From Peristeroidobacter soli (GTDB lineage Bacteria > Pseudomonadota > Gammaproteobacteria > Steroidobacterales > Steroidobacteraceae): a DNA stretch of 64,000 nt. Numbering within the stretch: the first letter of the stretch is position 1; each line of letters begins with the position of its first letter. Positions 53,834 to 62,106 of this stretch are shown here, piece after piece. The stretch is taken from contig NZ_RYEV01000005.1 in the NCBI RefSeq assembly GCF_004138485.1, positions 1 to 64,000 on the forward strand, in the 5' to 3' direction. The notes beneath the pieces are model-generated. The model did not search any database, was not told the DNA's origin, and saw only the letters and a list, made by a program, of their open reading frames with translations. The translations under genes and the position numbers were made by a program.

Positions 53834-54845
53834 GGGACGGAAATGAGGTTCGCGCTCGATGCATTGATTGACCAGGCGTTCGTCCCCGCTGCCGCTGCGG
53901 TGGATGGGGGCCATTCCTGGAGCTACGCTGGGCATCGTTGACTCAATCAGTCACCGCGAAGGGCGTGTGGCCGGCCTCGCGGCCACTTCGGACTTGGGAA
54001 GGTTGAAAGCGGAGACGAGGTCGCTCGTGAACTGCGAGCACATTGGTGCTGCCGTTGCGCGTTTTGATTGGCGTATCGCTCTGGTAGTGGTGTGGCCGGA
54101 TATGCCCCTATCAATCGGGTTGGTCGAGTGGAGCGCCGGGAGAGACTTGTGGGATGCTCAAGTTCTATCATCGAGAGGCGGTCTGACGACGAAGTTTTCA
54201 GACACAACGGTACCGACGGCGGATCGAACACTAGCTGCTTGTGGTGGCCTGCACGATCCTGGGCAATCCAGGGAGGAAACAAGAAACACGGCGATGGCAA
54301 CTTCACGCGGCGAGTCGCTCGGCACACCGCATGATTTCGTCTATCGCTGAAAAAGGTCGCGGTCGCGCGCGAAGGGCATACCCCGTCTCCGCTGCACGCC
54401 GAACCTTCACAAGGAGAACTTGGTCCAGGTCCAGGCCCTGTCCAGGATCTCCCATGGGGCGCGCGAATCAATTTGATGTCGTGAGGCGCGGCGTCGCAGA
54501 TTCACGCGGCATGGACTGTGAGCATCGTGAGATAACTGTGCTCGGTGCTGTTCGACGCGACCAACAGCAGCCAGTCTCGGCAACCAATGTTACCAGCGAC
54601 CCAGACTGTCATCTTGGTCCAGCCCCCATATGCGATTACCGGCTGCCGACCCAGCCCGGTGGCAATACCCGCGGATCATCGATGTATTGGGGGGAATCAT
54701 GCCGGGCCCGGCCGATCCCAGCGGATGCTTTCTGAATCACCGCTCGAAATATACATCGAACGTGACGGAGGGATGACGGTGGTGGCTTCGTGGCATCGTG
54801 CAGCCCGGAGGTATCGATGAATAAATCTTGGTGGTTTGACAGGGT
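53834..54845. other. One-kilobase region with no supported gene
   Basis: Between the TonB receptor and the sigma-FecR gene I see no frame with a family match, signal peptide or ribosome site. Short frames are present on both strands but overlap each other without coding character. Possibly remnants. Confidence 0.5.
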
Positions 54846-56108
54846 CTATTCCTGCCGCACGTGTATCCGATTGCCCTCTCGGGTGACGATGACTGCCTCC
54901 TGGACCGAAAGTACCTTCACGAACGACTCTGGGTTGTCAGCTCTAATTCGAAAATAACCTACAATCCTGCGTTGTGCCAATTGCGGATCGTCGATCTGGA
55001 TTTGAAGCGTGTTGCGGCGATTGAATTGATCAACAAACTCGCCGATGGTTTCGCCGTGAGACGCCCACCAACCGCGATGCCAGCCGAGGTCTTGAGGCGG
55101 GTCGATGTGCTCGATCTCGATCGGTTCTCTCCCCGACACACTCATCCGTTGTCCGGCGGATAGGAAGACGTCGGTGACGGGTTGTCTCCCTCCGCCGAAG
55201 AGTCGCTCCTCAAGTGTCGACCCAATTTTCGAGACCTTGACTATTCCTTCCTCAACGCTGATGACCGAGGCCTCAGCGGAGACATGTACCGAGAACTCGG
55301 TGCCCACGGCCTCGGCTCGCATGTTGTAGGTCTCGACAATGAAGGGGCGCTGCGTATCCTTGGCAACTTTGAAGGTGGCTTCGCCCTCGATCAGGCGCAC
55401 ATGGCGTTCCGCCGAGGTGACGGAATCCTTGAATAGGGTTCGAGGCATGGCTTGGATGATGCTCCCGTCGGCCAGCGTCAGTTGGTGCGACTCGCCCGTC
55501 TCGGCGCTAAGAGGGCGGTTCTCTCCAAGATTCGAAGAAGAGCTGAGCCACACGGCGCAAAGGCACACGAGCAGCTTACTTCCTCTTTGCATCCTTTTGA
55601 GGGCGGACTTCACGAGCTTCGCCGCCCGATTGCGGTTAATGCCCATCGCACGGCCGACCTCGGCGTAGGTCAGGCCATCTGACGCTCGAAGGCTGATGGC
55701 CTGATGCACCTCGGGTGGCTCCTGCGCGAGAGATTGGAGTTGTTGCTGAGCGTCCAGGGCGTCGGATCCAGCGTGCTCTGGTGTGGATTGAGGTTGTTCG
55801 TGCGCGAACTGTCCTTCGCTAGTTTCGCGGATACGTCGTTTTCGCAGATGGTCGGCGACCGCATTCCTTATGACCGTTCGGACGAAGGCGGGAGGTTGCC
55901 GGATCGGTTGGTGTTTCCTCTCCGCCTTCAGTAGCGCGATTGAGACGTTTTGAAGCACGTCCTTTGCGTCATCTCTTGATCCGAGTTCTCGGGTCAGGCG
56001 TTTTTCGTAGTCGGGTCGGCACTGGCTGAAGAACTCTAGAATGGACTGCGGTGGGCGTGTGTCGGTCGAGTCAGAGGGCGGCTCATTGGGCGCAGGATAT
56101 TTGGGCAC
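54846..56108 (-). CDS. ECF sigma factor fused to a FecR-like anti-sigma/regulator
   Basis: 420 residues in a single frame. Residues 20-95 are sigma region 2 (FFSQCRPDYEKRLTRELGS, DAKDVLQNVSIALL, FVRTVIRNAVADHLRKRR); 125-172 are sigma region 4 (GLTYAEVGRAMGINRNRAAKLVKSAL). A short hydrophobic segment (179-192, LLVCLCAVWLSSSS) could cross the membrane. Residues 205-335 are FecR-like (RLIEGEATFKVAKDTQRPFIVETYNMRAEAVGTEFSV...VEEGIVKV), followed by a C-terminal domain (344-420) like the one after FecR domains. Normally these are two proteins. Here release by proteolysis would be needed for DNA binding. Possible partner: the receptor at 51053. Confidence 0.85.
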   Translation of the reverse strand: MPKYPAPNEPPSDSTDTRPPQSILEFFSQCRPDYEKRLTRELGSRDDAKDVLQNVSIALLKAERKHQPIRQPPAFVRTVIRNAVADHLRKRRIRETSEGQFAHEQPQSTPEHAGSDALDAQQQLQSLAQEPPEVHQAISLRASDGLTYAEVGRAMGINRNRAAKLVKSALKRMQRGSKLLVCLCAVWLSSSSNLGENRPLSAETGESHQLTLADGSIIQAMPRTLFKDSVTSAERHVRLIEGEATFKVAKDTQRPFIVETYNMRAEAVGTEFSVHVSAEASVISVEEGIVKVSKIGSTLEERLFGGGRQPVTDVFLSAGQRMSVSGREPIEIEHIDPPQDLGWHRGWWASHGETIGEFVDQFNRRNTLQIQIDDPQLAQRRIVGYFRIRADNPESFVKVLSVQEAVIVTREGNRIHVRQE

Positions 56109-56753
56109 CAGAACGTCTCATCGTTGTCGTTTTTACTGTAGACGGCTGAGAAGAGCGCCGTGCACGGGCGAGATGAAAAAAGATGGCTGATCCGCAGACG
56201 GTCTGTGTGCGCCGCGAGCGCGTGGTTAGCGATACCTTAGAAACAGGTGGATGTTTATCCGCCGTCTCGGGAAGCTCGGCCGACGCTGTGGCGACGGGCG
56301 AGTTTAAGTCGATCGGTGCGGGAGGTGGCTCGTTCGTTTCAAAGTGCTACGGCGGGTCGTCATGCCTGTGATGAGCATAGGGCCGAGCCCGATGAGCGAA
56401 AAGCACGCGATCAGTACCCGGGTGCGATCCTTAAGATGCGGTTTGGCGAGCTCGCGCGCCGTCACGGTGAGGACGCGCCGAAAGGCGAAGGTCAATGGGG
56501 CCTTGCTGCTCGCGGCCTGGGGTGTGAGTCGCGGCATCGACGATGCGCTCATCGGATTCGTCCACGAAAAAGGTGGAGAGCAGCTCAAGGTGCTCCACGG
56601 TCTTCGCCGATCAGAGTCATGGGATCAATGAGCATGGGCAGCTCCAGTCGGGGCAATATTGAGCCCGCCGCGTCGGGCAGCCTTGCGCTTCGCCCGGGAA
56701 AGGGGCTATAGTTACGTCATCTTCGTTTTTCGGAGATGAGTTGTGTTTTTCAA
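56109..56753. other. Intergenic region, one weak small frame
   Basis: A minus-strand frame at 56304-56588 (94 residues) has a 19-residue hydrophobic stretch (VLIACFSLIGLGPMLITGM) preceded by basic helices and could be a small membrane protein, but it has no good ribosome site. Nothing else is supported. Confidence 0.3.
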
Positions 56754-56774
56754 TTATCTTCGTTTTTCGGAGAT
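56719..56774. repeat. Two 19-bp direct repeats
   Basis: ATCTTCGTTTTTCGGAGAT occurs at 56719-56737 and 56756-56774, 18 bp apart. The second copy overlaps the last codons (ISEKRR) and stop of the winged-helix gene. It could be a duplication scar, a site of integration, or tandem operator sites. Confidence 0.7.
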
Positions 56775-57107
56775 TGGCTTTCTCGCTTCCGCGAGGTCGT
56801 TTAATTTACCGATCACGTCCTCACCGGTCTGCGTCAACTGCAGGTCGACTGCGCGGGCATTCTCATGATTGTCCGTGCGAACGATCAGCTTCGCGGCAAT
56901 CAGTGCCGCGATTGCTCGCTCCAACTGTCCCTCGTTGAGTCTGAGATCCAGAAGGGCTTTGCTGTAAGGGATGCGTCCGTCCGGCTGCCCAGCAATGCGA
57001 AACAACAGTTTCGCACTGTGGCGCGGCCAGCCCGTCTCATCCACCGCCTGCAGAAACCTCGACAGGTAGAGGCGCATATCGGTGTCGTCTGTGACACGCT
57101 CGCGCAT
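56754..57107 (-). CDS. Winged-helix (MarR-like) DNA-binding protein
   Basis: 117 residues. The helix-turn-helix region is IPYSKALLDLRLNEGQLERAIAALIAAKLIVRT, followed by a wing (NARAVDLQLTQTGEDVIGKL), typical of MarR-like regulators, though shorter than most MarR proteins (about 140). Probably a dimeric repressor. No adjacent target is obvious. The 3' end is duplicated as the 19-bp repeat. Confidence 0.65.
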   Translation of the reverse strand: MRERVTDDTDMRLYLSRFLQAVDETGWPRHSAKLLFRIAGQPDGRIPYSKALLDLRLNEGQLERAIAALIAAKLIVRTDNHENARAVDLQLTQTGEDVIGKLNDLAEARKPISEKRR

Positions 57108-57348
57108 CTTCCCGGGAGTTTACTGACTCAGACGGGGAGAGTCTATTTCGGTGCCGCTGCGGCGACTCTGGGATGGGGTCAATCCATGACCCGCCCCAGC
57201 CGAGAAGACAGGCTCGTCCTCAGCATTGGCATCAACACGCTACTCGCGTGCATTCGCCAAACAGACACGTGGTGGCGAGCTCAGGGGGACGGGCATCGCT
57301 CAGGCGCACCCGGTTGCGTGGTCGCTGCTCCGGAAGAGGTCAGAGTTC

Positions 57349-57672
57349 GTGACTGATCGAGAAACATACGAGTCACCTCCCGCCACTCGCTCTCTGGAAG
57401 AACTCATCGAAGCAGAGCGCGCGAACCTCATGCAGGTTCAAGCGATGGTCAGGTGCCTGCAAGACGTCTTGCTGTACTCCGATGACGACGATGGGGTGAT
57501 GCATGCCGACGTGGCCAAAGTTATCGCGAACTTGATAGAAGAAGCGGTCGATTCGCTCGCAAAGATCATGAGGCGCTTCAAAGCCGGTGAATTCGGCCCA
57601 CCACCAGGCGTGGCATTAGGTGGTGCCCGCCCGGCCCGCTCAGCAGAGCGGCGAAGCAGGGGATGCACGTGA
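57349..57672 (+). CDS. Small helical protein upstream of an XRE regulator
   Basis: 107 residues from a GTG at 57349 (AGAGG upstream). Strongly helical (LEELIEAERANLMQVQAMVRCLQDVLLYS; ADVAKVIANLIEEAVDSLAKIMRRF), no family recognised. The end overlaps the XRE gene by 10 nt, so the two are coupled. Confidence 0.55.
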   Translation: MTDRETYESPPATRSLEELIEAERANLMQVQAMVRCLQDVLLYSDDDDGVMHADVAKVIANLIEEAVDSLAKIMRRFKAGEFGPPPGVALGGARPARSAERRSRGCT

Positions 57673-58106
57673 GCGATACGGTAAGCCCTCCACTCAATTC
57701 GCCGAAGGTCAACAAGGAGAGCCGGTCCTATTTCTCCGCGATTGGAAGGCGCGTCAGGCGGTTGCGAGAGTCACATGGTATGACCCAACTGGAGGTGGCT
57801 CGCTCGGTCGGTGTCAGTCCACAGGCGTTGGTTGCATACGAACATGGGGATAGGCGAATCTCAGCTCTCCTTCTCGAAAAGATCGCGAAGCTGTTCAAGC
57901 TGACGATGGATCAGCTTCTCGGCGTCACGCCCGAGCCAAGCAGGAAGGGACGACTCTCGCCAAAGGCGATGCGGCACGCGCAGCGGCTCCAGGCGCTTTC
58001 AAAAACCCAGCAGCGCTTTGTGATCAAGATCATCGATGTTCTGGAGTCGCAGAACAAAGCTGAAAATCCGCGTGGCGTGCTCAGTTGGAGACTTATCCGT
58101 GAATAA
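57663..58106 (+). CDS. XRE-family helix-turn-helix regulator
   Basis: 147 residues. HTH at about 26-80: IGRRVRRLRESHGMTQLEVARSVGVSPQALVAYEHGDRRISALLLEKIAKLFKLTMDQLLG, a cro/C1-type domain. C-terminal helices (KAMRHAQRLQALSKTQQRFVIKIIDVL) probably dimerise. Sits in an overlapping chain of small genes. Confidence 0.8.
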   Translation: MHVSDTVSPPLNSPKVNKESRSYFSAIGRRVRRLRESHGMTQLEVARSVGVSPQALVAYEHGDRRISALLLEKIAKLFKLTMDQLLGVTPEPSRKGRLSPKAMRHAQRLQALSKTQQRFVIKIIDVLESQNKAENPRGVLSWRLIRE

Positions 58107-58458
58107 ACGATGTCCCGATCGAATCGGTGAATCTCGCGAGCACCGCGAGGAGCTGACGAATCGAGCGCTGAGTGAGTCGGTGCGCAGGCACTTGAGGGTG
58201 CGCCGAGTTCGACAGACCGATGCAGCCCGGTGGAGTGCTGTCAGTCGCTCGTTCGTTTATTCCGTTCTTCGAGGACGCGGAAGTCACCTATGCTTGTTTA
58301 TCGAACTGTCCGAGGGCACGAGCGGGGATCCATGTGAACTACTGCGCCAAGTTCTCAATCGGCGTGATCTCCTTCGTGACCTGAGATCAAGAAGTTCGTC
58401 GTCGGCCGCCCCCTTGGCGGCGAGCAACACATCAGATAGGAGACCCACCTGTGGATGA
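58099..58458 (+). CDS. Small putative HTH protein
   Basis: 119 residues from a GTG at 58099, overlapping the XRE stop. RVRQTDAARWSAVSRSFVYSVLRGRG resembles the recognition region of a divergent XRE domain. Arg/Ser-rich tail. Low similarity to anything known; called mostly from context and frame. Confidence 0.45.
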   Translation: MNKRCPDRIGESREHREELTNRALSESVRRHLRVRRVRQTDAARWSAVSRSFVYSVLRGRGSHLCLFIELSEGTSGDPCELLRQVLNRRDLLRDLRSRSSSSAAPLAASNTSDRRPTCG

Positions 58459-58897
58459 GAGCAAGGCCCTGAGCATCGTGTCCGCGCTGGCGAATGGCGT
58501 CAACCCGCAGACCGGTGAAATGTTCGAGATCGATTCGCCGTATCAGGCGGCCGACGTGATTCGCGCATTGTATGTGGCCGTCCGCGCCCTGGAGCTGAGC
58601 AAGCGCTCCAGGGCGCGGGGCAATCGCGGGCGGATGCCCGCCAACGCCGGCAAGCCGTGGGGGGAACAGGAGGATCACGACCTGCTGCAACGGTTCGCCG
58701 ATGGCCAGTCGCTCGCACAGCTGGCTCAGGCACACGACCGGACGATGGCGGGCATTCAAGCGCGGCTGGAGCGGCATGGCCGGCTGCCGGGGCAGGGCTT
58801 GCAGTGGCGCGGGCGGGCCGGTGCCGGAGTCGTTGCCGGGACCGAGCGGTCGGAAAATGACAATCTTGATCAGTCCGGGCTAGCGCAGCGCGACTGA
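58451..58897 (+). CDS. Hypothetical protein with Myb/SANT-like helices
   Basis: 148 residues from a GTG at 58451 with AGGAGA upstream, overlapping the previous gene. The N-terminal part (SALANGVNPQTGEMFEIDSPYQAADVIRALYVAVRALE) recalls conserved gammaproteobacterial proteins of unknown role. The middle (KPWGEQEDHDLLQRFADGQSLAQLAQAHDRTMAGIQARLERHG) looks like a SANT/Myb-like DNA-binding helix set. Confidence 0.65.
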   Translation: MDESKALSIVSALANGVNPQTGEMFEIDSPYQAADVIRALYVAVRALELSKRSRARGNRGRMPANAGKPWGEQEDHDLLQRFADGQSLAQLAQAHDRTMAGIQARLERHGRLPGQGLQWRGRAGAGVVAGTERSENDNLDQSGLAQRD

Positions 58898-59028
58898 TCG
58901 CGGATCAACATGGAAGAACCCTGCCCGTGATTGGGTTCCAAGAGAAAGAAGCCCGAGCTGTCATCGCCCAAGAGGAGGGGAGCATTCGAAACGGTCCTAG
59001 CGAGAATAGCGTCGGGCATTGCTATGTT

Positions 59029-62000
59029 CTAGTGGAAGTCTCTCGAGGGCACTTTCAGGACCCCGAGCCAACGTGTGTGATCGAACAGGGCCTGTGCGAT
59101 GAGATGTTTCACGTTGCTCTCCGTCTGAAAGACTCCCCGAACCTCCAGCAGCGAAGCGCCGAGAAAAGCAGCTCGATATTTCTGCGCAACGCCGTGCCAT
59201 ACGATCACTTGTACGATGCCGGTTTCATCTTCCATGGTGACAAATGTCGTGTGCTTCGCTGTGCTTGGTGCTTGCCGCAGCGTGACAAGTCCGCAAAAGC
59301 GCACCTCGGCACCATTCTCCGACTGGAGGACCTCGCTGGCGGATTGTATGCGTCGTCGAATGAGGCGATCTCGTAACAGCGCGACGGGATGACGGCACAG
59401 TGACAGCCCTGTGCTCCGGAAGTCGGCGAGAATGTTTTGGCCTTCGCTGGGAGATCGAAGTAGGGGAGTAGCCTCCTTCGGTGGCGCCTGGGTCAGCAAT
59501 GCGAACTCCGTGTCAACGCCGGCCAGCGCCCAGGCTGAGTGATGACGATTGCCGGCAAGTGTTGAAAGTGCGTTTGCATCTGCCAGCAATTCCAGCTCAC
59601 GACGGTTGAGTCGGCTTCGATTTACCAGATCAGCCGTATCGGCAAAAGCGCGGACGTCGCGCGCACCGATCAATGAGTTGGCCGGGGTTTCGCCCAGCCC
59701 TTTGACGAGGCGCAACCCTAACCGCAGCGCCGGTCGTTGTCCCGGGGCATCAACTTCGAGTGTGCAGTCCCAGGAGCTCTTGGTCACATCGATGGCGCGA
59801 ACCTCGACCCCATGTTCGCGGACGTCGCGAACGATTTGCGAGGGTGAGTAGAAACCCATGGGCTGACTATTGATCAGACCTGCGGCGAATGCAGCCGGTG
59901 AGTGGCATTTGAGCCAGCCGCTCGCGTAGGCGATGGCGGCAAACGAGGCCGCGTGCGATTCTGGAAAACCGTAGGCGGAAAAGCCTTGCAGTTGGCGCCA
60001 CAGCTGGTCACCAAACTGCTCGCTGTATCCGCGCTCGCGCAACCCTTGCAGCAATTTTTCATGAAAGCTTTCCAGGTTGCCGTGCCTTCGCCATGCAGCC
60101 ATTGCCCGGCGAAGTGCATCGGCCTCACCCAATGTGAAGCCGGCAGCTACTACCGCAAGCTCCATGGCTTGCTCCTGCCATATCGGAATTCCAAGCGTAC
60201 GTTGAAGCACTCGTCGAACCGCTTCACTTGGATAGCTGATTGGCTCCAGACCCATCCGACGGCGCAGGTAGGGGTGCACCATGTCGCCGAGGATCGGGCC
60301 GGGGCGCACCAGGCCGATCTCGACAACCAGATCGTAGAACTCGCGTGGGCGCAATCGAGGCAGCATCGACATCTGCGCGCGAGACTCGATCTGAAAGACA
60401 CCGACGGTGTCCGCGCGACAGAACATTTCGTATGTCCGTGGATCCTCGGTCGGGATCGTCGCCATGGTCAGCGAGTCGCGAGTTGCTTGATTGTGAAGCG
60501 CCAGCGACTTGCGAATCGCGGTGAGCATACCGAGTGCAAGCACATCGACTTTGAGAAGCTTCAATGACTCGAGGTCATCTTTATCCCATTGGATGACCGT
60601 TCGATCAGGCATGCTTGCGTTTTCGATCGGGACCAGCTCATCCAAGCGGTGACTGGCGATGACGAATCCACCAACATGCTGTGATAGGTGCCGCGGAAAT
60701 CCGACGATCTCCCCAACCAGGTGGAGCAATCGTTCGATCATCGGATTGCTTGCGTCGAAGCCAATCTCAGCGAGCCAATGGGGTAGCTGCTGCGGGTCTT
60801 CCGTCTCGCGCCGTGCAAGCGCGCCGATCAACCGTTCGATTTGCAGGAGATCGAAACCGAGCGCCTTACCTACATCACGTAACGCGCTCTTGAGTCTGTA
60901 TGTTATGACGGTTGCGGCGATGCCGGCCCGATGGCGGCCGTAGCGCTTGTACAAGTACTGCATGACTTCTTCGCGGCGTTCGTGCTCGAAATCCACGTCA
61001 ATGTCGGGCGGTTCATGTCTTTCTTTCGAAACGAAGCGCTCAAATAGAACCGACTGTCGCGCAGGGTCGACGACTGTAATACCCAGGCAGTAGCAAACCA
61101 CGGAATTTGCGGCCGAGCCGCGTCCCTGACATAGGATCTGTCTGTCGCGGGCGAAACGAACGAGGTCCCACACCGTCAGAAAAAAATGTTCAAAGCGCAA
61201 TTCCGCGATGAGCGCCAATTCATGCTCGAGCAATGTCGCGACATTGTCGGGTATTCGATCTGGCCAGCGCTCGTGCGCGCCCTCATAGGACAACTTGCGC
61301 AACCAACTCGTTGCGGTATAGCCGTCCGGCACCAGCTCGGCCGGAAACTGATATTGGATTTCATCCAGGGAGAAATGGCACTGATCTGCGATGCGGACAC
61401 TTTCCACGAGCCACTCGGCCGGATAGCGCGCCATCAGTACTCGGATGTCATGGAGGTGACGGTCGCGATTGGGCTCCAGGGCATAACCGCATCCTGACAG
61501 CGGGGTTCGTAGACGAATCGCGGTCAGCACGTCGTGTAGCGGCTTGCGATCTCTAACATGCATGAGCGCGCCGCCGCAGGCAGTGATAGGTAGATTCAAC
61601 GTTCGCGAGAGGCCGCGTGCTTGATCGATGTGCTCGCGGTCACGACCATCGTGGTGCAGTTCAATGCCGATCCAGAGCCGTTCCGAAAACCTCGAACGCA
61701 ACCATTCGCCATCGGTCTCCGCATTGCGGCCGGTCGGTAGCCAGATGAGGCAGCACGCATCCAGCGCTCCGTCCAACCAAGCGCGTTCCAGCGTGTAGGT
61801 GCCCTTCTCGGCAGCGCGTCGCGCTTGTGTGATGAGTCGGCAGAGCTGGCCGTAGCCAGAGCGGGATTTCACGAGCGGAATTACCGTCAGACCATCAGTG
61901 CAGGTAAGCAGGGCCCCGACGATCAACGAGATATTAAATTTTTTCGCGGCCTCATGGGCGCGGACGATCCCTGCAACGCTGCACTCGTCGGTGATGGCGA

Positions 62001-62103
62001 CCGCGCGGTAGCCGAGCTTCGCGGCACGCTCCACGAGTTCCTCGGGGAACGAGCTCGATCTCAGGAATGAGAAGTTGCTCAAGGCATACAGCTCGGCGTA
62101 CAT
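59029..62103 (-). CDS. dnaE2: Error-prone DNA polymerase III alpha subunit DnaE2 (ImuC)
   Basis: 1024 residues, normal for the family. N-terminal PHP domain (YAELYALSNFSFLRSSSFPEELVERA), polymerase core with the catalytic Asp pair in PDIDVDFEHERREEVMQYL (about 365), finger motif IPIWQEQAMELAVVAAGFT, and C-terminal OB fold. It carries out damage-induced mutagenic synthesis together with ImuB and ImuA. Three bases separate it from imuB. Confidence 0.95.
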   Translation of the reverse strand: MYAELYALSNFSFLRSSSFPEELVERAAKLGYRAVAITDECSVAGIVRAHEAAKKFNISLIVGALLTCTDGLTVIPLVKSRSGYGQLCRLITQARRAAEKGTYTLERAWLDGALDACCLIWLPTGRNAETDGEWLRSRFSERLWIGIELHHDGRDREHIDQARGLSRTLNLPITACGGALMHVRDRKPLHDVLTAIRLRTPLSGCGYALEPNRDRHLHDIRVLMARYPAEWLVESVRIADQCHFSLDEIQYQFPAELVPDGYTATSWLRKLSYEGAHERWPDRIPDNVATLLEHELALIAELRFEHFFLTVWDLVRFARDRQILCQGRGSAANSVVCYCLGITVVDPARQSVLFERFVSKERHEPPDIDVDFEHERREEVMQYLYKRYGRHRAGIAATVITYRLKSALRDVGKALGFDLLQIERLIGALARRETEDPQQLPHWLAEIGFDASNPMIERLLHLVGEIVGFPRHLSQHVGGFVIASHRLDELVPIENASMPDRTVIQWDKDDLESLKLLKVDVLALGMLTAIRKSLALHNQATRDSLTMATIPTEDPRTYEMFCRADTVGVFQIESRAQMSMLPRLRPREFYDLVVEIGLVRPGPILGDMVHPYLRRRMGLEPISYPSEAVRRVLQRTLGIPIWQEQAMELAVVAAGFTLGEADALRRAMAAWRRHGNLESFHEKLLQGLRERGYSEQFGDQLWRQLQGFSAYGFPESHAASFAAIAYASGWLKCHSPAAFAAGLINSQPMGFYSPSQIVRDVREHGVEVRAIDVTKSSWDCTLEVDAPGQRPALRLGLRLVKGLGETPANSLIGARDVRAFADTADLVNRSRLNRRELELLADANALSTLAGNRHHSAWALAGVDTEFALLTQAPPKEATPLLRSPSEGQNILADFRSTGLSLCRHPVALLRDRLIRRRIQSASEVLQSENGAEVRFCGLVTLRQAPSTAKHTTFVTMEDETGIVQVIVWHGVAQKYRAAFLGASLLEVRGVFQTESNVKHLIAQALFDHTRWLGVLKVPSRDFH

Positions 62104-62106
62104 CGT

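Noticed and set aside
58927-59376. Plus-strand frame overlapping the 3' end of dnaE2
   Set aside because: It lies mostly antisense to the conserved DnaE2 C-terminus and lacks a ribosome site.
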